From Chlorops oryzae (taxonomy: Eukaryota > Arthropoda > Insecta > Diptera > Chloropidae): a stretch of 64,000 bases of DNA. Position numbers and translations under genes: made by a program. This document shows positions 49,172 through 61,208 of the stretch, piece after piece. The notes under the pieces are model-generated. The model was not told the DNA's origin. It was given only the letters and a program-made list of their open reading frames with translations, and ran no database searches. Location: NCBI GenBank assembly GCA_020466095.1, contig CM035808.1, positions 14,315,759-14,379,758 of the forward strand, written 5' to 3'. Position 1 is the stretch's first letter. Each line of letters begins with the position of its first letter.

Positions 49172-50236
49172 AAGAGATGCGATTTGCTCCATGATGGAGT
49201 TTGGTTGACATAACGACGAATTGGCAAATGATTACACGTTGAGGGTATAGATGATAAAAGGAGGCTAGCTGTTTGAGTGGTGATCTTTCTATTCATTCAT
49301 TCATTGTCAGCGGTTTCTTAAAGCACAACATTCAGCAAACCATAAGCAAATTATTTTCAAGTGGAAGTGTGTGTGTCTACCAGGTCCGAACGTGAAATTT
49401 CGGTAATTTAACTTACAATGGACTCTAAACGATTACGACTTTGATCGGCACTAAAACTGTTATACTATTTATGCTTTCAGGTTAACAATACACATGCTCA
49501 CTTTGCATTATGGATCGCGTTCTTGAATGTACACAGTTCGAGGTTGTTTCGCTGGAAAGTGCTGTGTTAGATTGTATCTATGGAGTTCATATTTGGGCAG
49601 AGATTATAAAACGCTTTGCGAATTAAATTCATGATGTCTTCAAAATTTCAAATCGATTTTTAAATTCTTTGTACGATTCGATAATTTTTTTTCTTTTATT
49701 AATTTTTTTTCATGTTTTTTTTTTTCTTTGAATTTCACTTGGCATTAAAAAAAAAATATTATGGATTCTTGTAATGCCCAAAAAGTGTGCTTTTATCTCT
49801 ATCTTTAAGTTATCAATAAAAACTACAAAAATTGAAATGTTAATAACGTTAATGTTCTTTAAAGAATTGAATATTTGAATGTTATATGAATTAATCTAAT
49901 CGTTAGACTATTCGATTGTTGAGGGTTAAGAAACGATCATAAGATATGTCATTTTACATGAAATCTTTAGGCTTTGATTACATCAGTCAGTGGTGGCCAA
50001 CTGCGGGAATTCAAACGTGTTTTCACGTTCGCGTCGTAAGTCTTTGCGCAGACAGTTCTGTTATAAAAAGCGAGAAAGATAGAGCAAAGACTTTAGACGC
50101 GAACGTGAAATCAGGTTTTAGTGGGCGTGGCAGCGTTACGAAGTTAAACTTTTCCAAGTTTGGGGTACAACATTAAGCTATGTTCCGAATTTTAACAGTG
50201 TGGGTTCAAATTTTTGGAATTTGGGTCCTCCCCTTA
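49172..50236 (+). other. SMG1 3' UTR and intergenic sequence
   Basis: AATAAA at 49815-49820 is the best downstream poly(A) signal, about 640 bp after the stop; nothing nearer is as good. Beyond it, 49946-50176 has an open frame without recognisable domains. An inverted pair ACGTGTTTTCACGTTCGCGTC (50016) and GACGCGAACGTGAAAT (50096) forms a short foldback. Confidence 0.45.
49815..49820 (+). terminator. Poly(A) signal candidate of SMG1
   Basis: AATAAA in the context TATCAATAAAAACT about 640 bp past the stop codon, followed by TG/T-rich DNA. Confidence 0.4.
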
Positions 50237-51499
50237 GGGGTAGTTCACATATTACGTAACGCAGAAGGAGCGAGGGGGGGTTTAGGAAATTGTTACGAAA
50301 CGTTACAAGGGGGAGGGACGTTTCTCTGCGTTTGTTACGTAACACGCTGAAATAAGAATAATAACACAGGCCGGCAAAATTGAAATTAGATTTTCCCCTT
50401 TTGAGTTGCAGTAGTGATTGTATTAGATTTTTGTGTGCTGAAAAATTGAAAAATTTCAAAAAAAAATTCCATCACGTCAGAGTTTCGAGAAAATCGCGTA
50501 CGAATTTTTTACGACCATTGTTTTTTTGAAACTCATTTTTCTCATATACCTTTGGCTTAAAATATTTTAAAACTTTTAAATCATTTATATTCTTAAAACA
50601 TCATTCTTTAACATGACATGAAAAAGATCTTCCAAATCTTTAAATGAATGGTGTAAAATGATGCTCAAAGTCGAAAAATTGAAAAATTTATGAAAGATTT
50701 TTTTTTTTTTTTGGAATTTGAATGAACACAGATCACCCGTTATCAGTCCCCTTTCCAAAACTGATACCTTAAATTGTAAACCAATCAATTTTGTGTACAT
50801 ATGTCAAATCTCAGAACTGCAGCACAAACCATTTTTATGATATAACGGTTTTTTCTAAAACAACTCAATTCTGACTCTCAACTCTTGTTTTTTCGTTTGA
50901 AAAAGAAGAAATTACTAGATCGATTTGAAATATTAAGAATTGTTTATTTTTTACGTATTGATTGGTCCTTGAAAGAATTCAATATCAATTGAAGTGATTT
51001 AATTCCTTTTTCGATGAATGAAATTTTATTTAATAGAGAATCATTAGATCATGAGTATTCAAATTCCCTTATCACATAGTTTGAGAATTATGTTTATTTT
51101 GTTATCGGGTATGTGATGTATCCTTCGCGGAGGTAATTCAATATAAATTGAAGTGATTTAATTCCCTTTTTCCTAGATTGAGATGGAAATTGTAATGTAG
51201 CATTTAATAGAGTAATGCATATCGCTCAGTTAGATCATGAGTAATTCAAATTCCTCCTCAATCTAGAGAAAGGAAATCACATCAGTTGAGAATTGAATTC
51301 CCCGGGAAGGGAAAATAATCATATTACCCGTATAAAAGACTTCGTTTACTAATTGTATTTATATCGGTCAGAAAAAATTTACATGTGCGACTGTTACTAC
51401 CGGGGGGGAGGGTGTCTGAAATTTGTTATTTCTTGTTACAAGGGGGGAGGGGTGTCTAAAATAGCCAAAAACCGCGTTACGTAATATGTGAACGACGCC
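50237..51499. mobile_element. PIF/Harbinger-like MITE, 1263 bp, TTA target duplication
   Basis: TTA flanks both sides (50234-50236, 51500-51502). Left GGGGTAGTTCACATATTACG and right complement GGCGTCGTTCACATATTACG continue as TAACGC; a G-rich subterminal run (GGGGGAGGG) occurs at each end. It resembles the 7597 element in ends and target-site type. The body includes imperfect direct repeats (GAATTCAATATCAATTGAAG at about 50977 and AATTCAATATAAATTGAAG at 51135). No transposase is present. Confidence 0.8.
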
Positions 51500-51502
51500 T
51501 TA

Positions 51503-51909
51503 TTATGGGGCTGGAGGTTGGGGTGGTTTGATTTCTAAAAAAAAATTTTTTTATTTCTTAGATATTTGCAAAGAAACGTCTATGCCAAATTTCATTGTTC
51601 TAGGGAAACCCCTGTATATCTTCTGTATACTCTGTTATACTCTAGAGATCGATGGGTTAACACCACACTCGTATTGGACTTCCATAACGTGTGAGAACGC
51701 TTACTATTTATTTCATATTTCGGTGATTTTTTTTTTTTGTTATTCTTACTTCTTTTTCGCCTCTCCTATCCTTTTATTATTCTGAGCGATTTCTGTATCT
51801 GTATTTTGCGGTTTCCGCTTTAAGATAAATATGGGACATTCATTATAATTTCTATAAGAATTAGTAAAAAAAAAAAAAAAAAAAACAATTCCAAACAAAA
51901 AGAATCACT
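51503..51909. other. Intergenic stretch before the tRNA gene
   Basis: T-rich sequence and an A20 run at 51866-51885. The minus-strand TTTTT at about 51896-51900, just past the tRNA 3' end, is its likely pol III terminator. No protein gene. Confidence 0.6.
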
Positions 51910-51997
51910 GCTCCAGGTGAGGCTCGAACTCACAACCCCGGCATTGCTCGTATACTGTCTATAAGTACCGTGCGCTAACCAATTGCGCCACTGGAGC
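51910..51997 (-). tRNA. tRNA-Ile(UAU) with intron
   Basis: The minus strand starts GCTCCAGTGGCGCAATTGGT and ends CGAGCCTCACCTGGAGC; the 7-bp acceptor stem (GCTCCAG/CTGGAGC) pairs fully. The A box TGGCGCAATTGG and B box GGTTGTGAGTTCGAGCC region fit. The anticodon loop reads CTTATA, giving UAU, followed by an intron of about 15-20 nt (near GACAGTATACGAGCA) one base 3' of the anticodon, as is usual for eukaryotic tRNA-Ile(UAU). It decodes AUA. A T5 terminator follows on the minus strand. Confidence 0.95.
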
Positions 51998-52365
51998 TCT
52001 TGCCAAACCCGCGTCAAATGCTATACAACAATATATGAATACAGTTAGAACAAAAATGTGAAATGGATGTTGAGAAGATGTTTGTTTTTTGCGCAATTCT
52101 GCTTTGTTGACATTCGTCAGAAATCGCTTCTGACCCTGTAGAAAATTGGAGTACTCCAGGGTATGGTCGAATAGTACTCGTAAATGCGCCAGTATTACTC
52201 GCCCTTAATTTCCCCCACAATGCATTCAACTGACGATTTTAACATTGTGCTGTCATTGAAAAATCTCTGCACGCGTTTGAAGTAGTGTAGAAGTAGAGAT
52301 AACGGGGCCAATCATGTACATTTCATATAGTACGTTACTAGCAATGTCAACGGCTCGGGCTGAAG

Positions 52366-52450
52366 TAGCGCATTGATAGAGCTTTTGCCGCACGCCCTGA
52401 ATGGCCGGGGTTCGATTCTCGTCAAAGCGAATTTATAATTTTTTTTTTTT
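52366..52450 (+). repeat. tRNA-like / SINE-like segment
   Basis: TAGCGCATTGATAGAGC (A-box-like) and GGTTCGATTCT (B box, 52409) are spaced as in a tRNA, but no acceptor stem pairs. A T12 run follows at 52439. It is likely a tRNA-derived SINE head or a decayed tRNA pseudogene near the real tRNA-Ile. Confidence 0.5.
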
Positions 52451-52876
52451 TTGGATTAGTTATTCAAAATTAAATATTGACAAGAATAAAATGCAAAAAA
52501 AAAAAAAAAAAAAATAAGGGTTCTAAATTCATAGAAGTATTTGAACAATTTTATGCGCGAAGTTCTGAGACATCAATGCACCAATGGCGATTTTCAATTT
52601 TTTGTATTTTGGAATTTTGCACATGACGCTTTGACATTCTTCCACATTTTTTTTTCGCCTGCGACATTTACATTACATTAACGTTGAAGCAAAATTGAAC
52701 TGTACGCGCCTCGTTTACCGTGTCACTAGTTAGTTTCTACTCTCGGTATCTATACTCGTGTACTGGTTCTTTTTCCTACGCAGAGCCCCAATTTACACCA
52801 ATCTTCTACAGGGGAACGACGTTTGCCAAAATCGAAAGACGTGAATAATGAAAATAAAGTAATTCTAAATTGTAAA

Positions 52877-55800
52877 ATGAGCTGGTTCGATCGGGGCATA
52901 GCAAATCTTGCAAAGACTGCTCTCAAAGAAGCCCAAAAGCAAATCGATAAAGCATTGGACATCCGAGAAGAAGCAGCCAATTCGAACAAAGAGGAGGAAA
53001 AAACAGATAAAACGCCTTTGCAGGACGCCCAATGGAGCTCCTTTAGTGGGTCGTTTTTCGAAAATCCAAATTCGAAGGAAATGATTACGACTGAACCAGC
53101 GGCAACTAAAACAATTCCGACTCCTATTGCAGAGGCGACAACAACAACAACAACAACAACAGCGACGCAATTGAATGAAATAAAACGCAGTTCTGTAGCT
53201 TCACACAATTCCGATTCAGTCGAGTTATTATCACCTTCGGAAGTTGCAACACCACCTGAACCATCCGAATCTGTTGAACTTGTAACCAGCGCGAGTGATG
53301 TAACGACTCCGGAATCGTCGGGAGCACCTTGTGGAACGGATAGTATTGTAATCATTGGAAGCAATGATGAGGAGGAAGACTCTTTATCTTATAATACAGT
53401 GATGGATGAAACACTGACGGCTGCATCATTAACAGTAACAATTCCAGGAAATTTGGCAGCCAGTTTTGATGGTTGGTTATCTATGATGTATTTAAGCTTA
53501 GCTTTAAGCTTTAAGATGATGCTTCAAGTAAACAGAATTTCTTCGCAATTAGGCCACATATAGTGGGCCATACCGCATTTACTACATTACAAATAATAAA
53601 TTAATCTATTGATGTTCTGGCAATTTTTTGCTACAGACGTTCAGATTTTATCTGCTACAGATGATTCTTTCTTGAATTCATCAATCGATTATGTATAGAC
53701 GTATTTAATATTACGTTTTCTTACAGATTCCAGAGACCTTTCCAGCTGCGGATCATTAACAAACTGTGTAAGCAAACGCAAAGTAATAAGAAGTTTAATC
53801 TATCTAAAGATGATGCATCGGACTCGACGCAAAGTTTTGAAGATGTTCAGATGTTAGCTAGTACAGATGATACCGTCTTAGATTCATCCAATCGCGATTC
53901 GATGTTAGACGATAAATTCGATTTGAATCAAATGATTATGACGTCGACTGTCAGCTACTCATCGCCACATAATTCAAATGATGAAATCGAAACCAATACG
54001 ACGACCACATCATCAGATATTGAAATCATATCGAATCCAAACGGCGATTCATCAAGTACTCACAGCGCGATACGTATGTGTCCAATGAGAATGAAGAAAC
54101 TCGTTAGTGTATCATCCGGGCAACAGGCGGCAATCGGAACAATAGCGACCAAAAAAGGCCATTGCCGGGAGCCGAGTGAAATTTCTGTGCTCTCTGAAGA
54201 CTCTCAAACGGAAATCGATAGGCTAACACATCGTATAAATGAATTGACAGAGCAGTTGGAAGCAAGGGAATCTCAACTTTTGCAATGCGAACGACAGAAT
54301 GCAGCATTACAAGAGCAGAGTAGCGAATTACAATCGATGGTGGATGCTATGCGAACGAATACAGTCAATTTGGATACTTCATCCGATGATTATACACAAC
54401 GTTTATCGGCGTTGGAGAAAAAGTTTCAAGCCAGCATAAGGGAACGCGATGCATTGCGCATTCAGATACAGTCCTTAAAAGATGACTTACGTACTAAGGT
54501 TCCAAAAGAACAATTCGATCAAATGACATCAGAACGTGATTCGATGATAGCTGAGCTAAGTTTGGAAGGTGAAAAGTTATCGAAAGAAATCTTACAGCAA
54601 TCCAATATTATAAAGAAATTGCGTTCAAAGGAGAAAACAACCGACGCAACATTAAAACGAAATACGCTTCAAATTCAAGAACTTGCAGATGAAACGGAAC
54701 GATTAAAAAAGACATTGAATGCCAAAGAGGACATGGAACGTACGCACATTGAGGCTGTACATAAAATGTCTTCGGAAAAACGAAAACTTGAGGACGAATG
54801 CGCACAACAGCGTAGTAAAATCGAGGATCTACAAATGAAGTTGGAAACAATGCATGCGAGTTTCGATGCTGTGAAAGATGAACTGCAGCAAAGAACGCGT
54901 GTTCATTTGGATCTATCGCGCAAAGCCGGCGAAGCTCAAGAGACCAGCAAAGCTCTTGAAACACTGAAAGCCGAAAATCAAAGTCTTTCTCTACAGCTAA
55001 TGGAATTACATGAAAAATTACGGCTTTCTGAACAGTCATTGGCGCGAAGAGAGCAGCAATTGCGTGAGGAAAATAAGCAGCTTCTAAGTCGTTTGGAAGC
55101 AGCTGAACTACGTGCAGAAAACTCTACACACGAGATGAGTGAAACAACCATTCCACTCATGCGTCAATTGGAATCTTTGCAAAATACTTTGAGTCAGCGT
55201 ACTGCAAATTGGAATAAGGAAGAAAAGTTGCTATTAGAAAAGTTAGGTAAGGCAATGGTATGTAAAGATTTGAGAAAACATTTTTTGAACTTAAATATTC
55301 AATAGAAATAACGCAGACACGTCTTAAATCCCTGGAAAATGTTGAGACAACTTATAAAGAGAAAGTTGATATGTTACAAGCGCGATGTTTGGATCTGGAA
55401 GAAAAAATCTCAAATGCATTAATGCAAAGCGAGCAGGCAGCGATTGCGCTTCATCAGTTGCAAATGGATTTTGTTGCGAAGGAAAATAATCTCAAAAAGT
55501 GAGTACGATTGAAAAAATTGTGAAATTATTTAAAAAAAAAAAAATCGTTTATAGACAACTAACCGAGCGAAGTGAGGCTCTTCAGGAAAGTCAGTCGAAT
55601 GTAAATGCATTAAAAACTCAAAATAAATCACTCGAAGAGCGTCTAATGCATTCCAATAGTCAAGCAAGTGTTGCCAGTTCTAATAAGGTAGCAATGCACA
55701 GCAGCACCGATGACTTGCTGCAACACAAATTATCTAATACAACAGAACAGGAGTTTGATGTCAAGGATAATGTATTGCAACAGCAATCACAGTATACACA

Positions 55801-56448
55801 GCACTCACCTCCTAATAGTTTAGGTGTCCATTCGTTCGATGAAGCCATGTACGGCAGTTTCGATTGGCAAGCGGTACGTATGAAAATGTTAAAAGCCACC
55901 ACTGTTACTAACATACAATATAAATATATATATATTTTTAGGATGACTCTGATTGCATATCAACTTCCGGTGGACGCAATGCTTTAGCTCTGATGGGCGG
56001 TCTTAATTTTATGGTTCACAATAACACTTCTACGATCGAGCATTTACAATCGCTTTTAAAGCAACGTGATGGCGAACTCCATCATATACAATGGGAAATG
56101 TCACGTTTGCAATCGGAACGCTCTGTACTAAATGATGAAATAACAAATCTAACGTTAGAAATTGAAAATGTAAGCCATTGCGGTCCATTTTATGATCTTT
56201 AATAATGAATAGTGTAAATATTTTTTTTTTTTTTTTTTTTTCAGATGAAGGAAAAACTTCAAGCCAATGAGTTGCTTGAAACTAATTTCAACGATCTTCA
56301 ACATCGGTACGATGAGCTTTTGCAAATGTATGGCGAAAAAGTTGAGCGCACTGAGGAATTAGAATTGGATTTGTATGAATCGCGTGAAGCATATAAAAAA
56401 CAGATCGAAGAGCTTTTAGCTTCGAAGGCGGCACGGCACGAACTTTAA
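52877..56448 (+). CDS. TMF: TATA element modulatory factor (TMF), Golgi coiled-coil protein
   Basis: TMF is a golgin that binds Rab6 and tethers vesicles at the Golgi rim. The start MSWFDRGIANLAKTALKEAQ followed by KQIDKALDI matches the TMF1 N-terminus, so 52877 is preferred over the upstream in-frame ATG at 52823. Later exons: 53727-55246, 55306-55498, 55555-55873, 55942-56169, 56245-56448, with consistent phases. The first exon's donor is unresolved (candidate GTAAAC at 53528 is out of phase with the next exon), so 53470-53800 is uncertain. Exon 1 is a Ser/Thr-rich acidic linker. From about 54200 the protein is continuous coiled coil (DRLTHRINELTEQLEARESQ onward). The C-terminus DLYESREAYKKQIEELLAS is the Rab6-binding TMF domain. 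Total length of about 1,030 residues fits the family. It converges with TVP23, 500 bp apart. Confidence 0.92.
53421..53905 (+). repeat. Diverged local duplication across the TMF exon 1 / exon 2 boundary
   Basis: GCTGCATCATTAACAGTA at 53429 resembles GCTGCGGATCATTAACAAAC at 53745. GTTCAGATTTTATCTGCTAC (53640) with following GATGATTCTTTCTTGAATTC resembles GTTCAGATGTTAGCTAGTAC (53847) with GATGATACCGTCTTAGATTC. Only the downstream copy keeps an open frame over its length; the upstream copy straddles the exon 1 end and intron. Confidence 0.5.
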
Positions 56449-56785
56449 CTTGATCAGTAGAAAATTATCAGCATTTTCACCGTGAAAATTTTAATTTTAT
56501 TGTGGAAAAAGTTTTGAAGCTTGTTAATGTGTTTATATTTATAGTCAAATAATGTTGGTCTTTTACGACCGCATACTTTTTAGCTTTAAGTGAAAACAGT
56601 GTACATATGTGATGCTATGTTATAAATTTTAAGTCCAATATATGTTGCAAATTTTTTTGTTTTTAATTATTAAAAGGCTTTTGGGAATCCTCAAAGCCAG
56701 AAATACTAATCACATAATCTTTTTCTATCTGGTCTATGTATAAATTGGGAAAATTTTAAGTTGAAGATTTCTAATTTCAACATAA

Positions 56786-56791
56786 AATAAA
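56786..56791 (+). terminator. Poly(A) signal candidate of TMF
   Basis: AATAAA in CATAAAATAAACCACG, 338 bp past the TMF stop and 157 bp before the end of the convergent TVP23 coding region, so the two 3' UTRs probably overlap or nearly touch. Confidence 0.45.
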
Positions 56792-56947
56792 CCACGTTTC
56801 GATAATAATTTTTCTATCGGCCTCTTTTTAAATTTATTTTTTATATACCTTAACGAATGTTACATTTGCAGAAGACCTTAATAATAACTTAGAAAGAATA
56901 TCAACTAAAGTCCTTGACTCTTTTTTTTTATTTTTTTTTATTTTGAC

Positions 56948-57952
56948 TTAGACGATACGTGTTGCAGCAGTTGTACTGGGAACTGTGGAAGGTTTCGTCA
57001 TTATATCCATGGCATTTCTGAAGATTTGACCTTTCACGAAATCCGTTGCGGCTTCATTTAGATCTTTACTTGCTCCAAAATTACACTTCACATATCCATA
57101 GAGATTGGCACCATTGAATGCCAAAGCAATCAGGACTAATAGCAACCATTTGAATTTCAAGCCAAACAGAGCAACCATGAAAAAAAGTCCCCAAAATAGT
57201 GGGCAGAGAATCAGTCCAAGCCAGAATATTCGCGATTCGTGATTATTTACTCTCCCCTTCAATTCAAAATAAAAACTGATTTATTTCCAAATCCGATCCA
57301 ATCGCTTTAAACAAACCTTTTTCGATTCAAAAATCCAGTGGGAAACTCCATCGTCATCGATGTAGTTCCACCAACGTAACCCAACCAGCAGACGGCCAGT
57401 TATGTTTTTAACCGTCCAAAAGTCCGCGGACAGAAACAAAACAACGAAAACAAAGCTCGTTATGAAGGAATCACTAAACCAACCACAAAATATATAAATG
57501 ACTATCGCGGAACAGCGGAAAAACAAATGGAAAAACGTAACGTAAGGATGTGTGTATTTTTTTGCAGCTCCTTGCATTTCCTCTTCCTCGCCAAATGGAA
57601 TCGTATCATCGTCCAGCAATGGCACCTGATAAAATAAAATCAATTAGACATATACATTTGTTTGAAAAACTGGAAATAGATTATATTGTTAATTACGTGC
57701 ATTATTATGTCTAGGCAACAACGTTTCTTTGGACAGAGATGCTTAAACTCCGTTAATCCAGATTTATTGTTGTCAAAACATTATTCCTAGTCTACTATTA
57801 ATACTAAATTAATAATTAATCTACTATTAGAACAATTGCAAAGCAAGGCAAAAAAACGGCATGTTTGTTTAGTTTAGTTAGTGTTCGTGTTGTAATATAA
57901 AAAAGCAATTGCAATAGCTGAAACATACATTTCTTACCGTAACCGAAGACAT
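56948..57952 (-). CDS. TVP23 family Golgi membrane protein
   Basis: Three exons on the minus strand: 57952-57938 (MSSVT), 57625-57317 and 57256-56948, all phase 0 with GT-AG introns, give about 210 residues, normal for TVP23/FAM18 proteins. Four hydrophobic segments are visible ([71 protein letters not shown]). Family signatures are [20 protein letters not shown], the ESRIFWLGL motif and [11 protein letters not shown]. Yeast Tvp23 and its animal relatives sit in late Golgi membranes and influence trafficking; a precise role is not known. The tiny 15-bp first exon is unusual but has clean donor GTAAGA and ends in phase. D. melanogaster CG5021 is the likely orthologue, from memory. Confidence 0.93.
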
Positions 57953-60900
57953 CTTTGATGTGTTAATATTCTCTGCCAACAAATGCTTTCTTTACTAAAT
58001 ATTCTGATTCACTCGAACAACACTACACTACTTAATTGAACTTGCACTACGAAAAATATTCCATGTCTTCTTTTCACTATAACTTTGGCTTAATCCCGGT
58101 GCTCACTTATAACTAATATGAGTCGGTTAGAAAATAATCGATAAATAGATAAAGAGCAAAGACAAATTTGAGCACTTTTGAGTCATCGGAAAAATTTAAG
58201 GCTGCATTTTTGAAGTTTTGTAATTTTTCTATTGGTATTTAAGGGCTGAACGCTGTTAAAGTAAGTTGAAAGGAAGTAACGAGCTCATTCTTTTGAAGAA
58301 AGGAAATCCGAGTTGAAATTTCGATGACAGGTCGACAGAAATATAGAAAATGTATGATTTAAATGCAACCCTGCACGTTCGATTGCTTTTAATCTGTGTA
58401 TTCGTTGAAGTCATACTCAAATTACTTCTTCGTTTTTTTTTGCATGTGTTTAGTATAGGAAATTTACTTCCTGCATATCTGCGTAGAGCCCTTATAGGGT
58501 ATTCTATATGGTGTTATATACATCTAGAGATTTTACCTAAACATTCGAGCGTTCCACTGTATTCGACTGTTTAGTTTAAAGTATTGTTTATTTTACAATT
58601 GCAACAGTGCTGCCATTTGTAGGAAAATCATTCTGATTTATGGGAAAAAGGGACAGAATTTTTAAATTCGGCAAAATGTAGGGATTTTCATTCGTGGTAT
58701 ATTCTTAAATATTAAGTATATATTTTGAATATTAGTTTCTTGTCGATCAATTATAAAACGACAAAATCAAACGATCTCTATCTGTGAGAGTTGGAAAAAC
58801 CTTTCATTGAAAATAACTATTATCTGAAAGAATTTTAGGCGGATTATAATTTTTACACGGTTTTGAAATCGATTTCTGTTACATGACAACCATAACTTAA
58901 TTTTATTATTTTTGTAAAAACTTATCGTTCATGCTATGATACTCTATTTTTTTTACCAAGAATCATACAATACATAGATTATTGCTTATTTTTACTTGCG
59001 ACATATTATACATTTTATTTACGAATTTTTTCCGTGTAGTTAATAAAAATTTTAGGAAAATATTTTTCGTAGTTTGTAAGGGAATTTTTAGATTTAAGCT
59101 TTTGAAAGGCAACAATTTTTTTGTTTTTTGTTTTGATTTTACTTTATGAACAATGTTAAGTATATGCATGAAATTCCGATACGATAAATCGAATTTTTTT
59201 TCCAAGTATCGATGAAAGTGTTTATGAGGTAGTTAAAGAGATAAAACACTATCGTTATCAGCGTTTAACTTTTGTATGAGCAAAACACGAGTTTAACACC
59301 TCGTTTAAGGGCCCTAAACGCTTAAACGCGATTTAAACACTTCATATGGAAATTGCACTATTAATACACATGGAAAAAACACATCGTCTAATAAGTACCT
59401 TTATGGATGCAGTACTTTAAAGGCCGATTACATGACAAAATAATCCGTTACAAAAAATTCTAGCTCTGCTCGTCGTCTATTGAGAAATAAACTTTAATTT
59501 TTTTTCACTTCCTATGGTAAAATCCATGGCTTGAATACTTGTAGAAATTGATGCAGAGGAATTCCTGCACTATAAGAAACCAGGCATTAAGATAAATATT
59601 ATTATTATTTATTTATTTAAGCAATAATAGATTATTGCATAAATTTAACGAGAGCACTAGCTAACGGGACTTTTAGCTCCTAAGATAAATAAAAGAAGGC
59701 CGCATAAGTCACATACTCGTAAGTGTTGATAACTCAAAACATTATTTTTTAGTTTGCACAAATTTTGACCATATTTTCCACTTCATACGCCTATACCCGC
59801 TTCACCAGAGAGCTTTGATGAAGCACGGCAATCGATTTTTAATGAATTGGAACGATCGTATTTTTGGGAAATTGCCGGCGAAAATTCAAATTCAATTATT
59901 TACGGATAATCTCGTGTTATATTCGTTCCAAGAAGTCATAATCTATTTAAAATTTAAAGAGAGAAAATAATTAAAGCATTTCGTTATAAATAGGCAGAAA
60001 TACTTTATATTTTATTCAAAAACATTTTTCTTTTCGGTTCAAATGTGTTCATATATGTCTATGTACAGATTCTATAATCTTTTTGTGAGTATAAGTGAAT
60101 AAGTTTAATTGCTACTGAATTTTCAAGAATTTTTTTTTGTTTTGCTAATATTCTTTTTTTTTTTTTTTGGTTATCGTGTAATTGTGGATATCTATTAATA
60201 TTATGTATATATATATACGTTTTAAGTTACTAATAATAAACAACAACAAACTAGAATATTTAGAAACTAAGTAAGCACTTTCCTCTTTTCTCTTATAAAA
60301 AATACTTAAATTTTCACACGAATTCTCAGTTGAATTAGAAGCATTTGCTTCAGTTTTAATTTTAAATAATGTAAATAATATCGAATTATGTTAATGTAAA
60401 TACGAAGGGGTAAGTGTTGGGTGTGTGTGTGTGTGTGTGTATGATATTGTGATTAGTTTTTCAGGATAATGTGGTGAAATTGTTCAAAAGCATTTAAAAG
60501 AAGTTCATCAGGAGAATCTTATATAAGAGTAAATTATATACATGCTCTCGGCATTATTATATTAGTTGACCAATTCTGTTGACAATCAGTAAGTTCTTAG
60601 CTAGAAATTATTTTGTAATCAGCACTCATTATGATTTTTGGGATGAAACCTTTTCAGTGTCTAAACGCGATAAGTAGTTCAAGATATCAGAGATCAACAA
60701 CTAATTTGTCAAACTAATTGAAAATTTTACAGTTTTCCATACGATTTCATTTAAACTTATTCAATTGGTCAATGCGAGCAGCAATCTATTCGTGCTCACG
60801 TTCAAGTTCATTAAATATTATATAAGATTTTGTGTTGGTTTCGTTCGTTCTTCTCTTTTTGTTTTTGGTTTGAATACTTTAAAGCATTTAATAAAAATAG

Positions 60901-61208
60901 TTCAGTTAGCATAGATTAAAGCAAAACTCACTTTTAACTTAAGCTTAAAAACGAAAAAAAAAAAAAAAAAAAAAAAATGGTGTATAAATAAAATTGTGTG
61001 TAAACAGAAATTCTTAAGAGATATATATATATAGATGTATATAACTAATCATTAAGGATTGTGCGCTTAACTACACAGCAAAATATGAAATTAACGATAA
61101 CATCGTTCTTTTCAAAAACCCCCATACCCGCGCTCTTTGCTCTTTGGAAGCATTTCCGAAAAAATAGAAAGAAAAAAAAATGAAAAAAAATTTAAGAATA
61201 TGTGACAT
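57953..61208. other. Intergenic region between TVP23 and egghead
   Basis: No protein gene is supported. An AATCGATAAATAGATA cluster lies at 58136-58151, upstream of TVP23, a position fitting a promoter element. A possible end of a CAGTGCTGCC hAT-like element is at 58605 without a visible partner. A TG microsatellite runs 60417-60439, and A runs lie near 60955-60977. The part nearest 61208 is probably the egghead 3' UTR. Confidence 0.5.
60417..60439 (+). repeat. GT dinucleotide microsatellite
   Basis: A GTGTGT run of about eleven units in otherwise AT-rich DNA, probably within the egghead 3' region. Confidence 0.85.

Noticed and set aside
58605..58620. Further hAT MITE with CAGTGCTGCC end
   Set aside because: Only one end is visible and no 8-bp duplication or inverted partner was found.
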